From contig NZ_RARC01000001.1 of the NCBI RefSeq assembly GCF_003719305.1, forward strand, positions 372,001-436,000: 64,000 bases of DNA, given 5' to 3'. Source of the stretch: Mycolicibacterium stellerae. GTDB lineage: Bacteria; Actinomycetota; Actinomycetes; Mycobacteriales; Mycobacteriaceae. The stretch's first letter is position 1; every line of letters begins with the position of its first letter. Below are positions 9,278-17,041 of the stretch, in pieces. Position numbers and translations under genes: made by a program. The notes under the pieces were generated by a model, which had not been told where the DNA came from, did not search any database, and was given only the letters and a program-made list of their open reading frames with translations.

Positions 9278-10756
9278 GTGAGCCGGATCGGTGCCCTTGA
9301 GCTGCGGGATGCCGTGCTGGACGACGGTTCCTTCCTTAGCTGGGACGCCCCGCCAGTGCGGGTACCGAGCACCGACGAGTACCGCAGCGAGCTGGCCAGG
9401 GCCCAGGCCGCGACCGGCCTGGACGAATCGGTCATCACCGGGGAGGGCCGGGTCTTCGGCAGGCGGGTCGCGGTCGTGGCATGCGAGTTCGACTTCCTCG
9501 CCGGCTCGATCGGCGTTGCGGCCGCCGAACGGATCACCGTGGCCATCGCGCGCGCGACCGCCGAGCGACTGCCGCTGCTGGCGTCGCCGAGCTCGGGCGG
9601 CACCCGCATGCAGGAGGGCACGGTCGCGTTCCTGCAGATGGTCAAGATCGCTGCCGCCGTTGAGCTGCACAAGCGCGCGCATCTGCCGTATCTGGTCTAC
9701 CTGCGGCACCCCACCACCGGCGGTGTGTTCGCGTCGTGGGGGTCGCTGGGCCACATCACCGTCGCGGAGCCGGGGGCGCTGATCGGGTTTCTCGGTCCAC
9801 GCGTCTACGAGCACCTCTACGGCGGTCCGTTTCCCGAAGGCGTTCAGACGGCGGAGAACCTGCAACGGCACGGTGTCATCGACGCGGTCATCCCGTTGGA
9901 CAGTCTGCGCGGCACGCTGGACCGCGCACTGAAGGTGGTCGCCGACGCACCGGGACCGCCGCCACCCGCGCCGCCGTCGGAGCCGTTGCCCGACGTGCCC
10001 GCGTGGGAGTCGGTGCAGGCCTCGCGTCGGCCGGACCGTCCCGGTGTCGCACACCTGCTGCGGCACGGGGCAACGGAGTGGGCGTTGCTGTCCGGCACTG
10101 GTTTCGGCGAGGGCGCCACGACGCTGCTCGCGCTGGCCCGGTTCGGGGGCCAACCGGCGGTGGTGCTCGGCCAGCAGCGCGTCGTCGGCGGCCTCGTCGG
10201 GCCTGTCGCGCTGCGGGAGGCCCGCCGCGGCATGGCGCTGGCCGCCGGGCTGAAGCTGCCCCTGGTACTGGTGATCGACACGGCCGGACCTGCGCTGTCC
10301 GCCGAGGCCGAGCAGGGCGGCTTGGCCGGCGAGATCGCACGATGCCTGGCCGAGCTGGTCACCCTGGATACGCCGACGGTGTCGGTCCTGCTCGGGCAGG
10401 GCAGCGGCGGACCTGCCCTGGCGATGGTGCCCGCGGACCGGGTGCTGGCGGCGCTTCACGGTTGGCTGGCGCCGTTGCCGCCAGAGGGCGCCAGCGCGAT
10501 CGTCTACCGCGACGTCGACCACGCCCCGGAACTGGCTGCCGCACAGGGTGTTCGGTCGGCCGATCTGCTGCGCGACGGCATCGTCGACGTCATCGTGTCC
10601 GAGCATCCCGACGCCGCAGACGAGCCTGTCGAGTTCACCAAGCGGTTGTCGGCCACCATCGCCGGTGAGTTGCATCGGCTGCGGGCGGTGCCCGACGAGC
10701 AGCGCTTGACCGCACGGCTGGCCCGCTACCGCCGCATCGGCCTTCCCCGCGGCTGA
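9278..10756 (+). CDS. accD3: AccD3 carboxyltransferase-family protein
   Basis: A 492-residue protein with two crotonase-like carboxyltransferase domains (an AccD half, then an AccA-like half), the equivalent of M. tuberculosis AccD3 (495). Markers are the N-terminal region with SSGGTRMQEG near residue 105 and the second domain with VIDTAGPALSAEAEQGG near residue 330. Such proteins carboxylate an acyl-CoA using biotin carried by a separate AccA subunit; the exact acyl-CoA for AccD3 is unsettled. The GTG at 9278 follows the leaderless promoter. It faces echA6, another lipid gene, and ends at a large inverted repeat. Confidence 0.88.
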   Translation: MSRIGALELRDAVLDDGSFLSWDAPPVRVPSTDEYRSELARAQAATGLDESVITGEGRVFGRRVAVVACEFDFLAGSIGVAAAERITVAIARATAERLPLLASPSSGGTRMQEGTVAFLQMVKIAAAVELHKRAHLPYLVYLRHPTTGGVFASWGSLGHITVAEPGALIGFLGPRVYEHLYGGPFPEGVQTAENLQRHGVIDAVIPLDSLRGTLDRALKVVADAPGPPPPAPPSEPLPDVPAWESVQASRRPDRPGVAHLLRHGATEWALLSGTGFGEGATTLLALARFGGQPAVVLGQQRVVGGLVGPVALREARRGMALAAGLKLPLVLVIDTAGPALSAEAEQGGLAGEIARCLAELVTLDTPTVSVLLGQGSGGPALAMVPADRVLAALHGWLAPLPPEGASAIVYRDVDHAPELAAAQGVRSADLLRDGIVDVIVSEHPDAADEPVEFTKRLSATIAGELHRLRAVPDEQRLTARLARYRRIGLPRG

Positions 10757-10835
10757 GAAATTTCGCCGAGATCTGCACAGGGGCTGTCCCCGGGGCTCGA
10801 ATCACGACCCTGGTGCAGATCTCGCCGAAGTTCTC
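10755..10835. terminator. Inverted repeat between convergent accD3 and a membrane-protein gene
   Basis: Arms at about 10755-10782 and 10808-10835 share CGAGATCTGCAC and flanking GAGAA/TTCTC with few mismatches around a 25-nt loop. The left arm overlaps the accD3 stop codon. Likely acts as a two-way terminator for the convergent genes. Confidence 0.65.
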
Positions 10836-10840
10836 GGCGA

Positions 10841-11251
10841 TTAATCCGGTTGTCCGACCGCTCTGGCATTGCCGCGGGTGCGGTAGCACAGGACGGCAAC
10901 GGCGACCAGCACCTCGACCATCGAGAGCACCGTCGCCGAGGTCATGATCATCGATTGCGGCACAACCGCCTCCACCTGCGCATGGGTGATGTGGTGTGAA
11001 CCCGACATCGGCAGGTGCACGGCGACCATGCCCAGGTTCATCAGCGCCACCAGACACCACGCCCGCGTCGTTCCCGACGCCCACAGTTCCCATGCGCAGT
11101 ACAGGCACGCACCGACCATGCCCGCGATCAGCACGGCCGCGGCGGCGCTCCCGACGTGGCCGAGCATGACGCCGTGCAGCCCCGCGGAGATCGCGGCCAG
11201 CCCCGCCGCGGTGCGGCGCGCGACGACGGAGGAGATGCCAGCGGCGGACAC
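10841..11251 (-). CDS. Small four-helix membrane protein, unknown function
   Basis: A 136-residue protein with about four hydrophobic segments (near residues 12-45, 47-62, 65-80 and 95-120) and short polar loops. A His-rich loop (SGSHHITHAQ, near residue 85) stands between helices three and four and could bind metal or heme, but no known motif is recognised. GTG start at 11251. It lies 45 bp downstream of the TetR gene in the same orientation, so the two may be co-transcribed. Not recognised as any named family. Confidence 0.65.
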   Translation of the reverse strand: MSAAGISSVVARRTAAGLAAISAGLHGVMLGHVGSAAAAVLIAGMVGACLYCAWELWASGTTRAWCLVALMNLGMVAVHLPMSGSHHITHAQVEAVVPQSMIMTSATVLSMVEVLVAVAVLCYRTRGNARAVGQPD

Positions 11252-11296
11252 CTCGTCATTCTCGCAACGAAGCCCGACATCCGCGGGACAAGTCGA

Positions 11297-11842
11297 CTAC
11301 GCCGAGGAATCCAGATATCGCTGAACCGTCGGCCCGAGCCACGACACGATCTCCTCGCGTGACATGTCGACGATCGGCGGCAGCCGCAGGACGTACCGGC
11401 ACAGCGCCATTCCCAGCATCTGCGACGCGATGAGCCCGGCGCTTCGCGCGGGGTCGGCGGCGTTCACCTTGGCCAGCGCCGGCAGCAGCTGGGCCGCGAA
11501 GATCTCCCGCATCCTCTGAGCCGCCACGGCGTTCGTGGTGCTCGACCGCAACAGCACGATCAGGGCTTCGTCGCGTTCCCACCGATTCATGAAATGCGCG
11601 ACCATCGCCGCTCCGACGTCGCCGGCGTCGACGCTGGAAAGGTCGGGAAAGTCGAGGTCGAAGTCGGCGGCCGCGGCGAACAGTTGGTCTTTGTTGCCGA
11701 AGTAGCGCATCACCATCGACGGGTCGATTTTCGCATCGGCTGCGATCGCCCGAATGGTGGCCCGTTCGAAGCCTGACTTGGCGAATCGATCCCTGGCCGC
11801 AGCCAGGATCACCGCCTTGGTGTCCGCCGAGGATCTGCGCAT
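11297..11842 (-). CDS. TetR-family repressor
   Basis: A 181-residue TetR regulator. The N-terminal helix-turn-helix is seen from about residue 8 to 52 (ILAAARDRFAKSGFERATI, then MVMRYFGNKDQL). The C-terminal ligand domain resembles the mycobacterial TetR_C group ending in a Trp-Leu helix (VSWLGPTVQRYLD). It is divergent from an FAD monooxygenase, and two copies of a CCAACA-AG-TGTTG operator lie between them. One copy abuts its own -10 box TACACT, which is 7 nt before the ATG (leaderless), so autorepression is likely. Confidence 0.9.
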   Translation of the reverse strand: MRRSSADTKAVILAAARDRFAKSGFERATIRAIAADAKIDPSMVMRYFGNKDQLFAAAADFDLDFPDLSSVDAGDVGAAMVAHFMNRWERDEALIVLLRSSTTNAVAAQRMREIFAAQLLPALAKVNAADPARSAGLIASQMLGMALCRYVLRLPPIVDMSREEIVSWLGPTVQRYLDSSA

Positions 11843-11849
11843 GTCAACG

Positions 11850-11874
11850 AGTGTAGGCCAACAAGTGTTGACAT
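11850..11874. promoter_or_regulatory. TetR promoter and proximal operator
   Basis: On the minus strand TACACT (11855-11850) lies 7 nt before the TetR ATG. Directly upstream, 11856-11874 holds GCCAACA-AG-TGTTGAC, a slightly degenerate copy of the operator at 11896. A repressor bound here would block the TetR gene's own promoter. Confidence 0.65.
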
Positions 11875-11895
11875 TCCATAGCAGGGGGGCGCATA

Positions 11896-11921
11896 GTTAT
11901 GCCAACAAGTGTTGGCATAAC
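11896..11921. promoter_or_regulatory. Operator of the FAD monooxygenase gene
   Basis: A 26-bp palindrome: 12-bp perfect arms (GTTATGCCAACA and TGTTGGCATAAC) around AG. Its centre lies 44 bp from the centre of the second copy, about four helical turns, and 15 bp upstream of the monooxygenase ATG, just ahead of its ribosome-binding site GAAGGAG. Confidence 0.75.
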
Positions 11922-11935
11922 CGAAGGAGCGAATC

Positions 11936-13084
11936 ATGAACAGCACTTTTGACACCGATGTCCTGGTCGTCGGGGCGGGCCCGAGCGGGCTGACCCTGGC
12001 CGCCTCGCTGGTGGCACGCGGCATCGCGACCACCATCGTCGACAGGCAGGCGGCGGGCGCGAACACATCGCGCGCCGGTGCCGTCAACGCCCGCACGCTC
12101 GAAGTCCTCAAAGGCCTCGACGTGTCCCGCCGGCTGGTCAAGGAAGGTGTGCAGGCGCCGCGGTTCACCGTCCGCGACCGGGCACGCACCCTGATCCCGA
12201 TCGATTTCAGCGGGCTGCCGACCGAATACCCCTACACCCTGATGGTGCCGCAGTCGACGACGGAACGGCTGCTGCTCGACCGGCTTGTCGAGCTCGGCGG
12301 TTCTGTCGTCCGGCCCAAGACACTGACCTCCATCGCACAGGACGCCGACGGCGTGTCTGCTTCGTTCGACGACGGCGACGTCATCCGGGCCCGCTACGTC
12401 GTCGGCGCCGACGGCATTCACAGCACCGTGCGCGAACAGGCCGGCATCGGCTTCCAAGGTGGCGCCTACGGCGAATCGTTCGTCCTTGCCGATGTGAAGT
12501 TGGCGGGCGAGACGCCGATCGATGAGGTCGTGTTGTTCTGGGCCACGGCCGGCCTGACGGTAGTGGCACCGCTGCCCGACAACAGCTTTCGCATCGTCGC
12601 GCCCGTCGTCGACGCGCCCGAGGTGCCCTCGGCGGCGTTCGTCCAAACGATCCTCGACGGCCGCGGGTTCGGCGCGGGGCGAATGGTGGTCACCGACGTG
12701 ATCTGGGGATCTCGCTTCCGCATCCACCACCGGGTCGCCGACACGTATCGCACCGGACGGCTGCTGCTGACAGGCGACGCCGCGCACGTGCACAGCCCGG
12801 CGGGCGGGCAGGGCATGAATCTCGGCATCCAGGACGCGGTCGCGCTGAGCGATGCGCTGGCCGCGGTCCTTGCGGGCGCCCCCGACTCGCTGCTCGACGA
12901 CTACAGCGCTGCCCGCCGCCCGATCGCGGTCCAGGTGATCGCGCTGACGGATCGGCTGACCCGGCTGGCGACGATGCCGCGCGCCCTGCGCCCGCTGCGC
13001 AACATCGTCATCAGCATCGTCGGGCGCGTTCCCGCCGCGAACCGGGCGCTGGCCCGCAGGCTGAGCGGGCTCGTCTACCGCTGA
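11936..13084 (+). CDS. FAD-dependent aromatic monooxygenase
   Basis: A 382-residue flavoprotein of the p-hydroxybenzoate hydroxylase/PheA-TfdB type. FAD-binding GAGPSG is near residue 14, the DG motif VVGADGIHS near residue 155, and the GDAAHVHSPAGGQG FAD-ribose motif near residue 278. It uses NAD(P)H and oxygen to hydroxylate an aromatic or polyketide-like substrate, or inactivates a drug (the Rox/TetX group has the same fold). Its promoter region carries two palindromes expected to bind the divergent TetR, so it is probably induced by its substrate. Start ATG 11936 with GAAGGAG upstream. Confidence 0.88.
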   Translation: MNSTFDTDVLVVGAGPSGLTLAASLVARGIATTIVDRQAAGANTSRAGAVNARTLEVLKGLDVSRRLVKEGVQAPRFTVRDRARTLIPIDFSGLPTEYPYTLMVPQSTTERLLLDRLVELGGSVVRPKTLTSIAQDADGVSASFDDGDVIRARYVVGADGIHSTVREQAGIGFQGGAYGESFVLADVKLAGETPIDEVVLFWATAGLTVVAPLPDNSFRIVAPVVDAPEVPSAAFVQTILDGRGFGAGRMVVTDVIWGSRFRIHHRVADTYRTGRLLLTGDAAHVHSPAGGQGMNLGIQDAVALSDALAAVLAGAPDSLLDDYSAARRPIAVQVIALTDRLTRLATMPRALRPLRNIVISIVGRVPAANRALARRLSGLVYR

Positions 13085-13117
13085 GCCGGGCACCGCTGCG
13101 CCGGATGCTCGCGCGCG

Positions 13118-13176
13118 TTGAGACTGCGCTGACGGCGGAGTCCACTCGCACTTCTTCGCCGCCAGTGCAGTCTCAA
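13118..13176. terminator. Inverted repeat between convergent monooxygenase and ABC genes
   Basis: Arms at 13118-13137 and 13157-13176 (20 nt, 18 matching) begin TTGAGACTGC and enclose a 19-nt loop. It lies between two convergent stops and is probably a two-way terminator. Confidence 0.65.
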
Positions 13177-13184
13177 GTGACCGG

Positions 13185-15047
13185 TTAGGCCAGCGACTCG
13201 ATCCACGCCTGGTGCAGCGCGGCGTATCGGCCGTCGCTGCGGTGGATCAGTTCGTCGGGCGGGCCGTCCTCGACGATGCGGCCGTGCTCGAGGACCAACA
13301 CCCGGTCGGCGACCTCGACCGTCGAAAGCCGATGCGCGATAACGAGAGCGGTGCGGTCGGACAACACCGTCTCCAACGCCCGTTGCACCATCCGCTCGCT
13401 CGGAATGTCCAGCGACGACGTCGCCTCGTCGAGGATCAGCACAGCCGGGTCGGCCAGAAAAGCGCGAGCGAACGCAACAAGCTGACGCTGGCCCGCAGAC
13501 AGCCGGCCGCCGCGCTTGGCGACGTCGGTGTCGTACCCATCGGGCAGCGCGTCGATGAACCGGTCCGCGCCAACCGCCTCGGCTGCCGCGCGCACCTCTT
13601 CGTCGGTCGCGTCGGGGCGGCCGAACCGGATGTTGTCGGCGACGGTTCCGTCGAACATGAAGTTCTCCTGCGTGACCATCACGACGTGACGGCGCAACTC
13701 GCTCTGGGAGACGTCACGAAGGTCGACTCCGTCGACCGTCACCGAACCGGATGTCGGATCGTAGAACCGTGCGATGAGTTTGGCGATGGTCGTCTTGCCT
13801 GCGCCGGTCGTTCCGACGAGCGCAACGGTCTGCCCCGCAGGAACGGTCAGGTTCAGATCCGGAATCACCTGGCGGTCGCGCACATACGAGAACTGCACGT
13901 CGTGGAACACGACGTCACCGCGCACCGACGTCAGCTTCACCGGCTTCACCGGATCTTTGATGCCTGGCCGCTCGGCCAGCACGCCCGCCAGCTTCTCCAG
14001 CGCGGACGTCGCCGACTGGAATGTGTTGAAGAACTGGGAGATTTCCTGCATCGGCTCGAAAAACATGCGCAGATACAGAAGGAACGCGGTGAGAGTGCCG
14101 ATGGTCATCTGACCGTGCAGTACCCGGTAGCCGCCGTAGAGCAGCACAACGCCGGTGGTGAGGTTGCCGACCAGCTTCACGCCGGGCATGAAGACGGCGA
14201 GCAGCTTCATCGTCTTCTCGTTGATGTCGCGGTAGCGGTCGGTGAGGCCTTCGAAGATCTCCTGATTGCGGGGTTCGCGCCGGTAGGCCTGGACCGCCTT
14301 GATACCCGTCATCGTCTCGACGAACTGCACGATGACAAGGGCGGCGCTCTCGCGGACCTCGCGGTATGTCTTCGCCGACTCGCTGCTGAACCACCACACC
14401 AGGCCGACGAGGATCGGGAACGCCGCCAGGCACATCAGCCCGAGTCGAACGTCCAGCACGACAAGCAGAATCGAGGTGCCGACGAGGGTGAGCACCGCGG
14501 TGATCAGGCTGTCGAAGCCGGTTTCCAGCATCTCCTCGATGGCGTCGACGTCGTTGGTGGACCGGCTCACCACGCGGCCCGAGGTGTAACGCTCGTGGAA
14601 CGCGACGTCGAGCCGCTGGAAGTGACGGAACACCCGTCGCCGTAGTTCGAGCAGCACCTTCTGGCCGATGCGGCCCGAGCGGTATAGGAAGAACATCCGG
14701 CTGACGGCCTGGACAAGCACGACCGCGCACAGTGCACCCACGATCACCAGCAGGGCGTGCGCTGACCCACCGTCGACGATCGGCGGAATCCCGTGATCGA
14801 TGCCGCGCTGCACGAGAATCGGAACCGAAAGGCGCGCAACGTTTTCCACGACAACGACGATGGCGAGCAGGGCCACGACTTTTCGGTACGGCCTCAGCAG
14901 CGACCCGAGCAGTGCCCGCGCTTCACGTCTGCGCGGCCGCTGCTCGTCGACCGGAAGCTCGTCGACCTGTCCTCCGTCGAAGCGGCCCCGCCACCCCTGG
15001 GTGTCGTCGGTCGCCTCTTCGACAGGTCGATTGTCGGTCGCAGTCAT
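13185..15047 (-). CDS. ABC exporter half-transporter, catalytically complete partner
   Basis: A 620-residue fusion of six membrane helices and an ATPase domain. ATPase motifs: Walker A GTTGAGKTT, signature LSAGQ, Walker B LILDEATSSLD with the catalytic Glu, and switch His in IAHRLST. The start is taken as the ATG at 15047, which overlaps the stop of the upstream half-transporter by 4 bp (ATGA); the frame extends further but would overlap deep into that gene. It pairs naturally with the upstream gene, whose Walker B is degenerate. Type IV exporter fold; cargo unknown (drug or lipid). Confidence 0.9.
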   Translation of the reverse strand: MTATDNRPVEEATDDTQGWRGRFDGGQVDELPVDEQRPRRREARALLGSLLRPYRKVVALLAIVVVVENVARLSVPILVQRGIDHGIPPIVDGGSAHALLVIVGALCAVVLVQAVSRMFFLYRSGRIGQKVLLELRRRVFRHFQRLDVAFHERYTSGRVVSRSTNDVDAIEEMLETGFDSLITAVLTLVGTSILLVVLDVRLGLMCLAAFPILVGLVWWFSSESAKTYREVRESAALVIVQFVETMTGIKAVQAYRREPRNQEIFEGLTDRYRDINEKTMKLLAVFMPGVKLVGNLTTGVVLLYGGYRVLHGQMTIGTLTAFLLYLRMFFEPMQEISQFFNTFQSATSALEKLAGVLAERPGIKDPVKPVKLTSVRGDVVFHDVQFSYVRDRQVIPDLNLTVPAGQTVALVGTTGAGKTTIAKLIARFYDPTSGSVTVDGVDLRDVSQSELRRHVVMVTQENFMFDGTVADNIRFGRPDATDEEVRAAAEAVGADRFIDALPDGYDTDVAKRGGRLSAGQRQLVAFARAFLADPAVLILDEATSSLDIPSERMVQRALETVLSDRTALVIAHRLSTVEVADRVLVLEHGRIVEDGPPDELIHRSDGRYAALHQAWIESLA

Positions 15048-16987
15048 CGGCCCTCTGCCTCCGTCGTCACGAAGCGACGGCCGTCTCTGTCGAACGGCCC
15101 GCGCGACCTGTTCAAGGCGTCCTGCTCCTCGCGATCCTGCATCAGCCGTTTGCGGTCCTCGTCCTCCTGCCACGTACAGCTGCGTTCGGCGTCGTCGCAT
15201 TCGTCGTCGGCGGCCAGCAGATAGCGGTATTGCGGCACGCCGGCCAGCAGTTGGGCGTGCGTCCCGACGTGGGTGATGGTGCCGCGGTCGAGCAGGGCAA
15301 CCCGGTCGGCAAGCAGCACAGTCGACGCGCGGTGCGCGACGACGATGCCGGTGACCGCATGAAGCACCCGGCGCAGCGCCTCCTCGACGACGGCCTCGGT
15401 GTGCACGTCGAGCGCGGAGAGAGTGTCGTCGAGCACCAGGATCTTCGGCGTGGCCAGGATCGCGCGGGCCAGCGACAGCCGCTGCCGCTGGCCGCCGGAC
15501 AGGCTCATCCCCTGTTCGCCGATCCGGGTGTCGAGCCCGAACGGCAGGTCGTAGACGAACTGCGCGGCGGCGACCTCGATCGCCTGTGCCAGCTCGTCGT
15601 TGGTCGCGTACGGCCTGCCCAGCCGGAGATTCTCGGCGACCGACATCGAGAACAGCGTCGGATCCTCGAACGCGGTGGCGATCGTCTGCCGAAGCGCCGA
15701 AAGCGACAGTTCGCGAATGTCTTTGCCGTCGATGCGGATTGCCCCCTCGGTGACGTCGTACAGGCGTGACAGCAGTGCGGCGAGCACCGACTTCCCCGAC
15801 CCCGTCGAGCCGACGAGCGCGACCGTCTCACCGGGTTCGACGACCAGGTCGACGTGCCGCAGGGCCCAATCATCTTCGGCTGCATTCGGGAACCGGAAGC
15901 CGACGTCGTCGAGCTCGAGCCGGCTGCCCTGCGGTGTCTCAGTCGACGGGCCGTCGGCAATTTCCCTTGGCGCATCGAAGATCTCGGCGATCCGGTTGGC
16001 GGCGGTGAACGACTCCTGCATCATCGACAGCAGGAAGCCCAGCGATGCGATGGGCCAGACCAGTGACAGCATCATCGTGATGAAGGCGACGAGCGTGCCC
16101 ATGGTGACGTATCCGTGGCCCGCGGCGTAGGCGCCGAGACCGAGCACGACGATCAGCGCCAGGTTCGGGATGACTTCCAAAAGCGCCCAGAACTTCGCCG
16201 ACACCGAAACCCGGCGCACCTGGGTGTCGTAGAGATCGGTGAGCTGTCTGTCGAACCTGTCGTAGGCGTAGCGCTCGCGGCCGAACGACTTGATCACCCG
16301 GACGCCGAGCGCGGACTCCTCGACGTGGGTGGCCACATGGCCGGACTGGTCCTGCGCGAGCCGCGACAGCCGGGTGTTCTCCTGCTGGAAATGCAGCACC
16401 GTCAAGGTGACGGGCACGATCGACACCAACACGACGACACCCAGCGGCCAGTACATCGCGAGCAGGATGGCCGTCACCACGATGATCTGCAGTGTGTTGA
16501 GCAGAAGAAACACCATGCCGAAGGACATGAACCGGCGAATCGAGCTCAGATCGTTCATGATTCGCGACAGCAGCTGACCCGACTGCCACCGCCCGTGGAA
16601 CGACATCGGCAGGATCTGCAGCCGTGCGTATAGGTCCTTGCGGATGTCGGCCTCGACTCCCATCGTGGCCCGCGAGATCAACCAGCGCCGCACGAACCAC
16701 AGCACGGCCTCGGTGACACCGACGCCGATCGCGGCGAGCCCGAGCACCCATAGCCCCCGCTGATCCTGGTGTCGCACCGGCCCGTCGATGACGGCCTTAG
16801 TCATCAACGGGATCGACACGGTGGCCACCAGGCTGACGATCGCCACGGTGAGCATGGCGATCCATCGCACCCGGTACGGAAAGATGTAGGGCAGCAGCCG
16901 CCACAGATCCGAACCGGTGCGGGGCCGGGCGGGTGGCGGCCCGATCGCCGGGGAGCCCCGCAGCGTATCCACGTTCGGTTCAGTCAA
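15044..16987 (-). CDS. ABC exporter half-transporter with degenerate ATP site
   Basis: A 647-residue half-transporter: six membrane helices followed by an ATPase with Walker A GSTGSGKSV, signature LSGGQ and Walker B VLDDTLSALD. The position after the Walker B Asp is Asp instead of Glu, the hallmark of the non-hydrolysing site in heterodimeric exporters. The C-terminus carries an unusual charged extension (about 60 residues after the last ATPase helix, with EDRKRLMQDREEQ). TTG start at 16987; a GTG at 16972 is possible. It is coupled to the downstream partner gene by ATGA. Confidence 0.88.
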   Translation of the reverse strand: MTEPNVDTLRGSPAIGPPPARPRTGSDLWRLLPYIFPYRVRWIAMLTVAIVSLVATVSIPLMTKAVIDGPVRHQDQRGLWVLGLAAIGVGVTEAVLWFVRRWLISRATMGVEADIRKDLYARLQILPMSFHGRWQSGQLLSRIMNDLSSIRRFMSFGMVFLLLNTLQIIVVTAILLAMYWPLGVVVLVSIVPVTLTVLHFQQENTRLSRLAQDQSGHVATHVEESALGVRVIKSFGRERYAYDRFDRQLTDLYDTQVRRVSVSAKFWALLEVIPNLALIVVLGLGAYAAGHGYVTMGTLVAFITMMLSLVWPIASLGFLLSMMQESFTAANRIAEIFDAPREIADGPSTETPQGSRLELDDVGFRFPNAAEDDWALRHVDLVVEPGETVALVGSTGSGKSVLAALLSRLYDVTEGAIRIDGKDIRELSLSALRQTIATAFEDPTLFSMSVAENLRLGRPYATNDELAQAIEVAAAQFVYDLPFGLDTRIGEQGMSLSGGQRQRLSLARAILATPKILVLDDTLSALDVHTEAVVEEALRRVLHAVTGIVVAHRASTVLLADRVALLDRGTITHVGTHAQLLAGVPQYRYLLAADDECDDAERSCTWQEDEDRKRLMQDREEQDALNRSRGPFDRDGRRFVTTEAEGR

Positions 16988-17041
16988 AGTAATTCCAATT
17001 ATCCGCCGAGCGGCAAATCATTAACGGCTGGCCCCAGAGTC

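Noticed and set aside
9248..10675. Long minus-strand frame opposite accD3
   Set aside because: Antisense shadow of the accD3 coding sequence.
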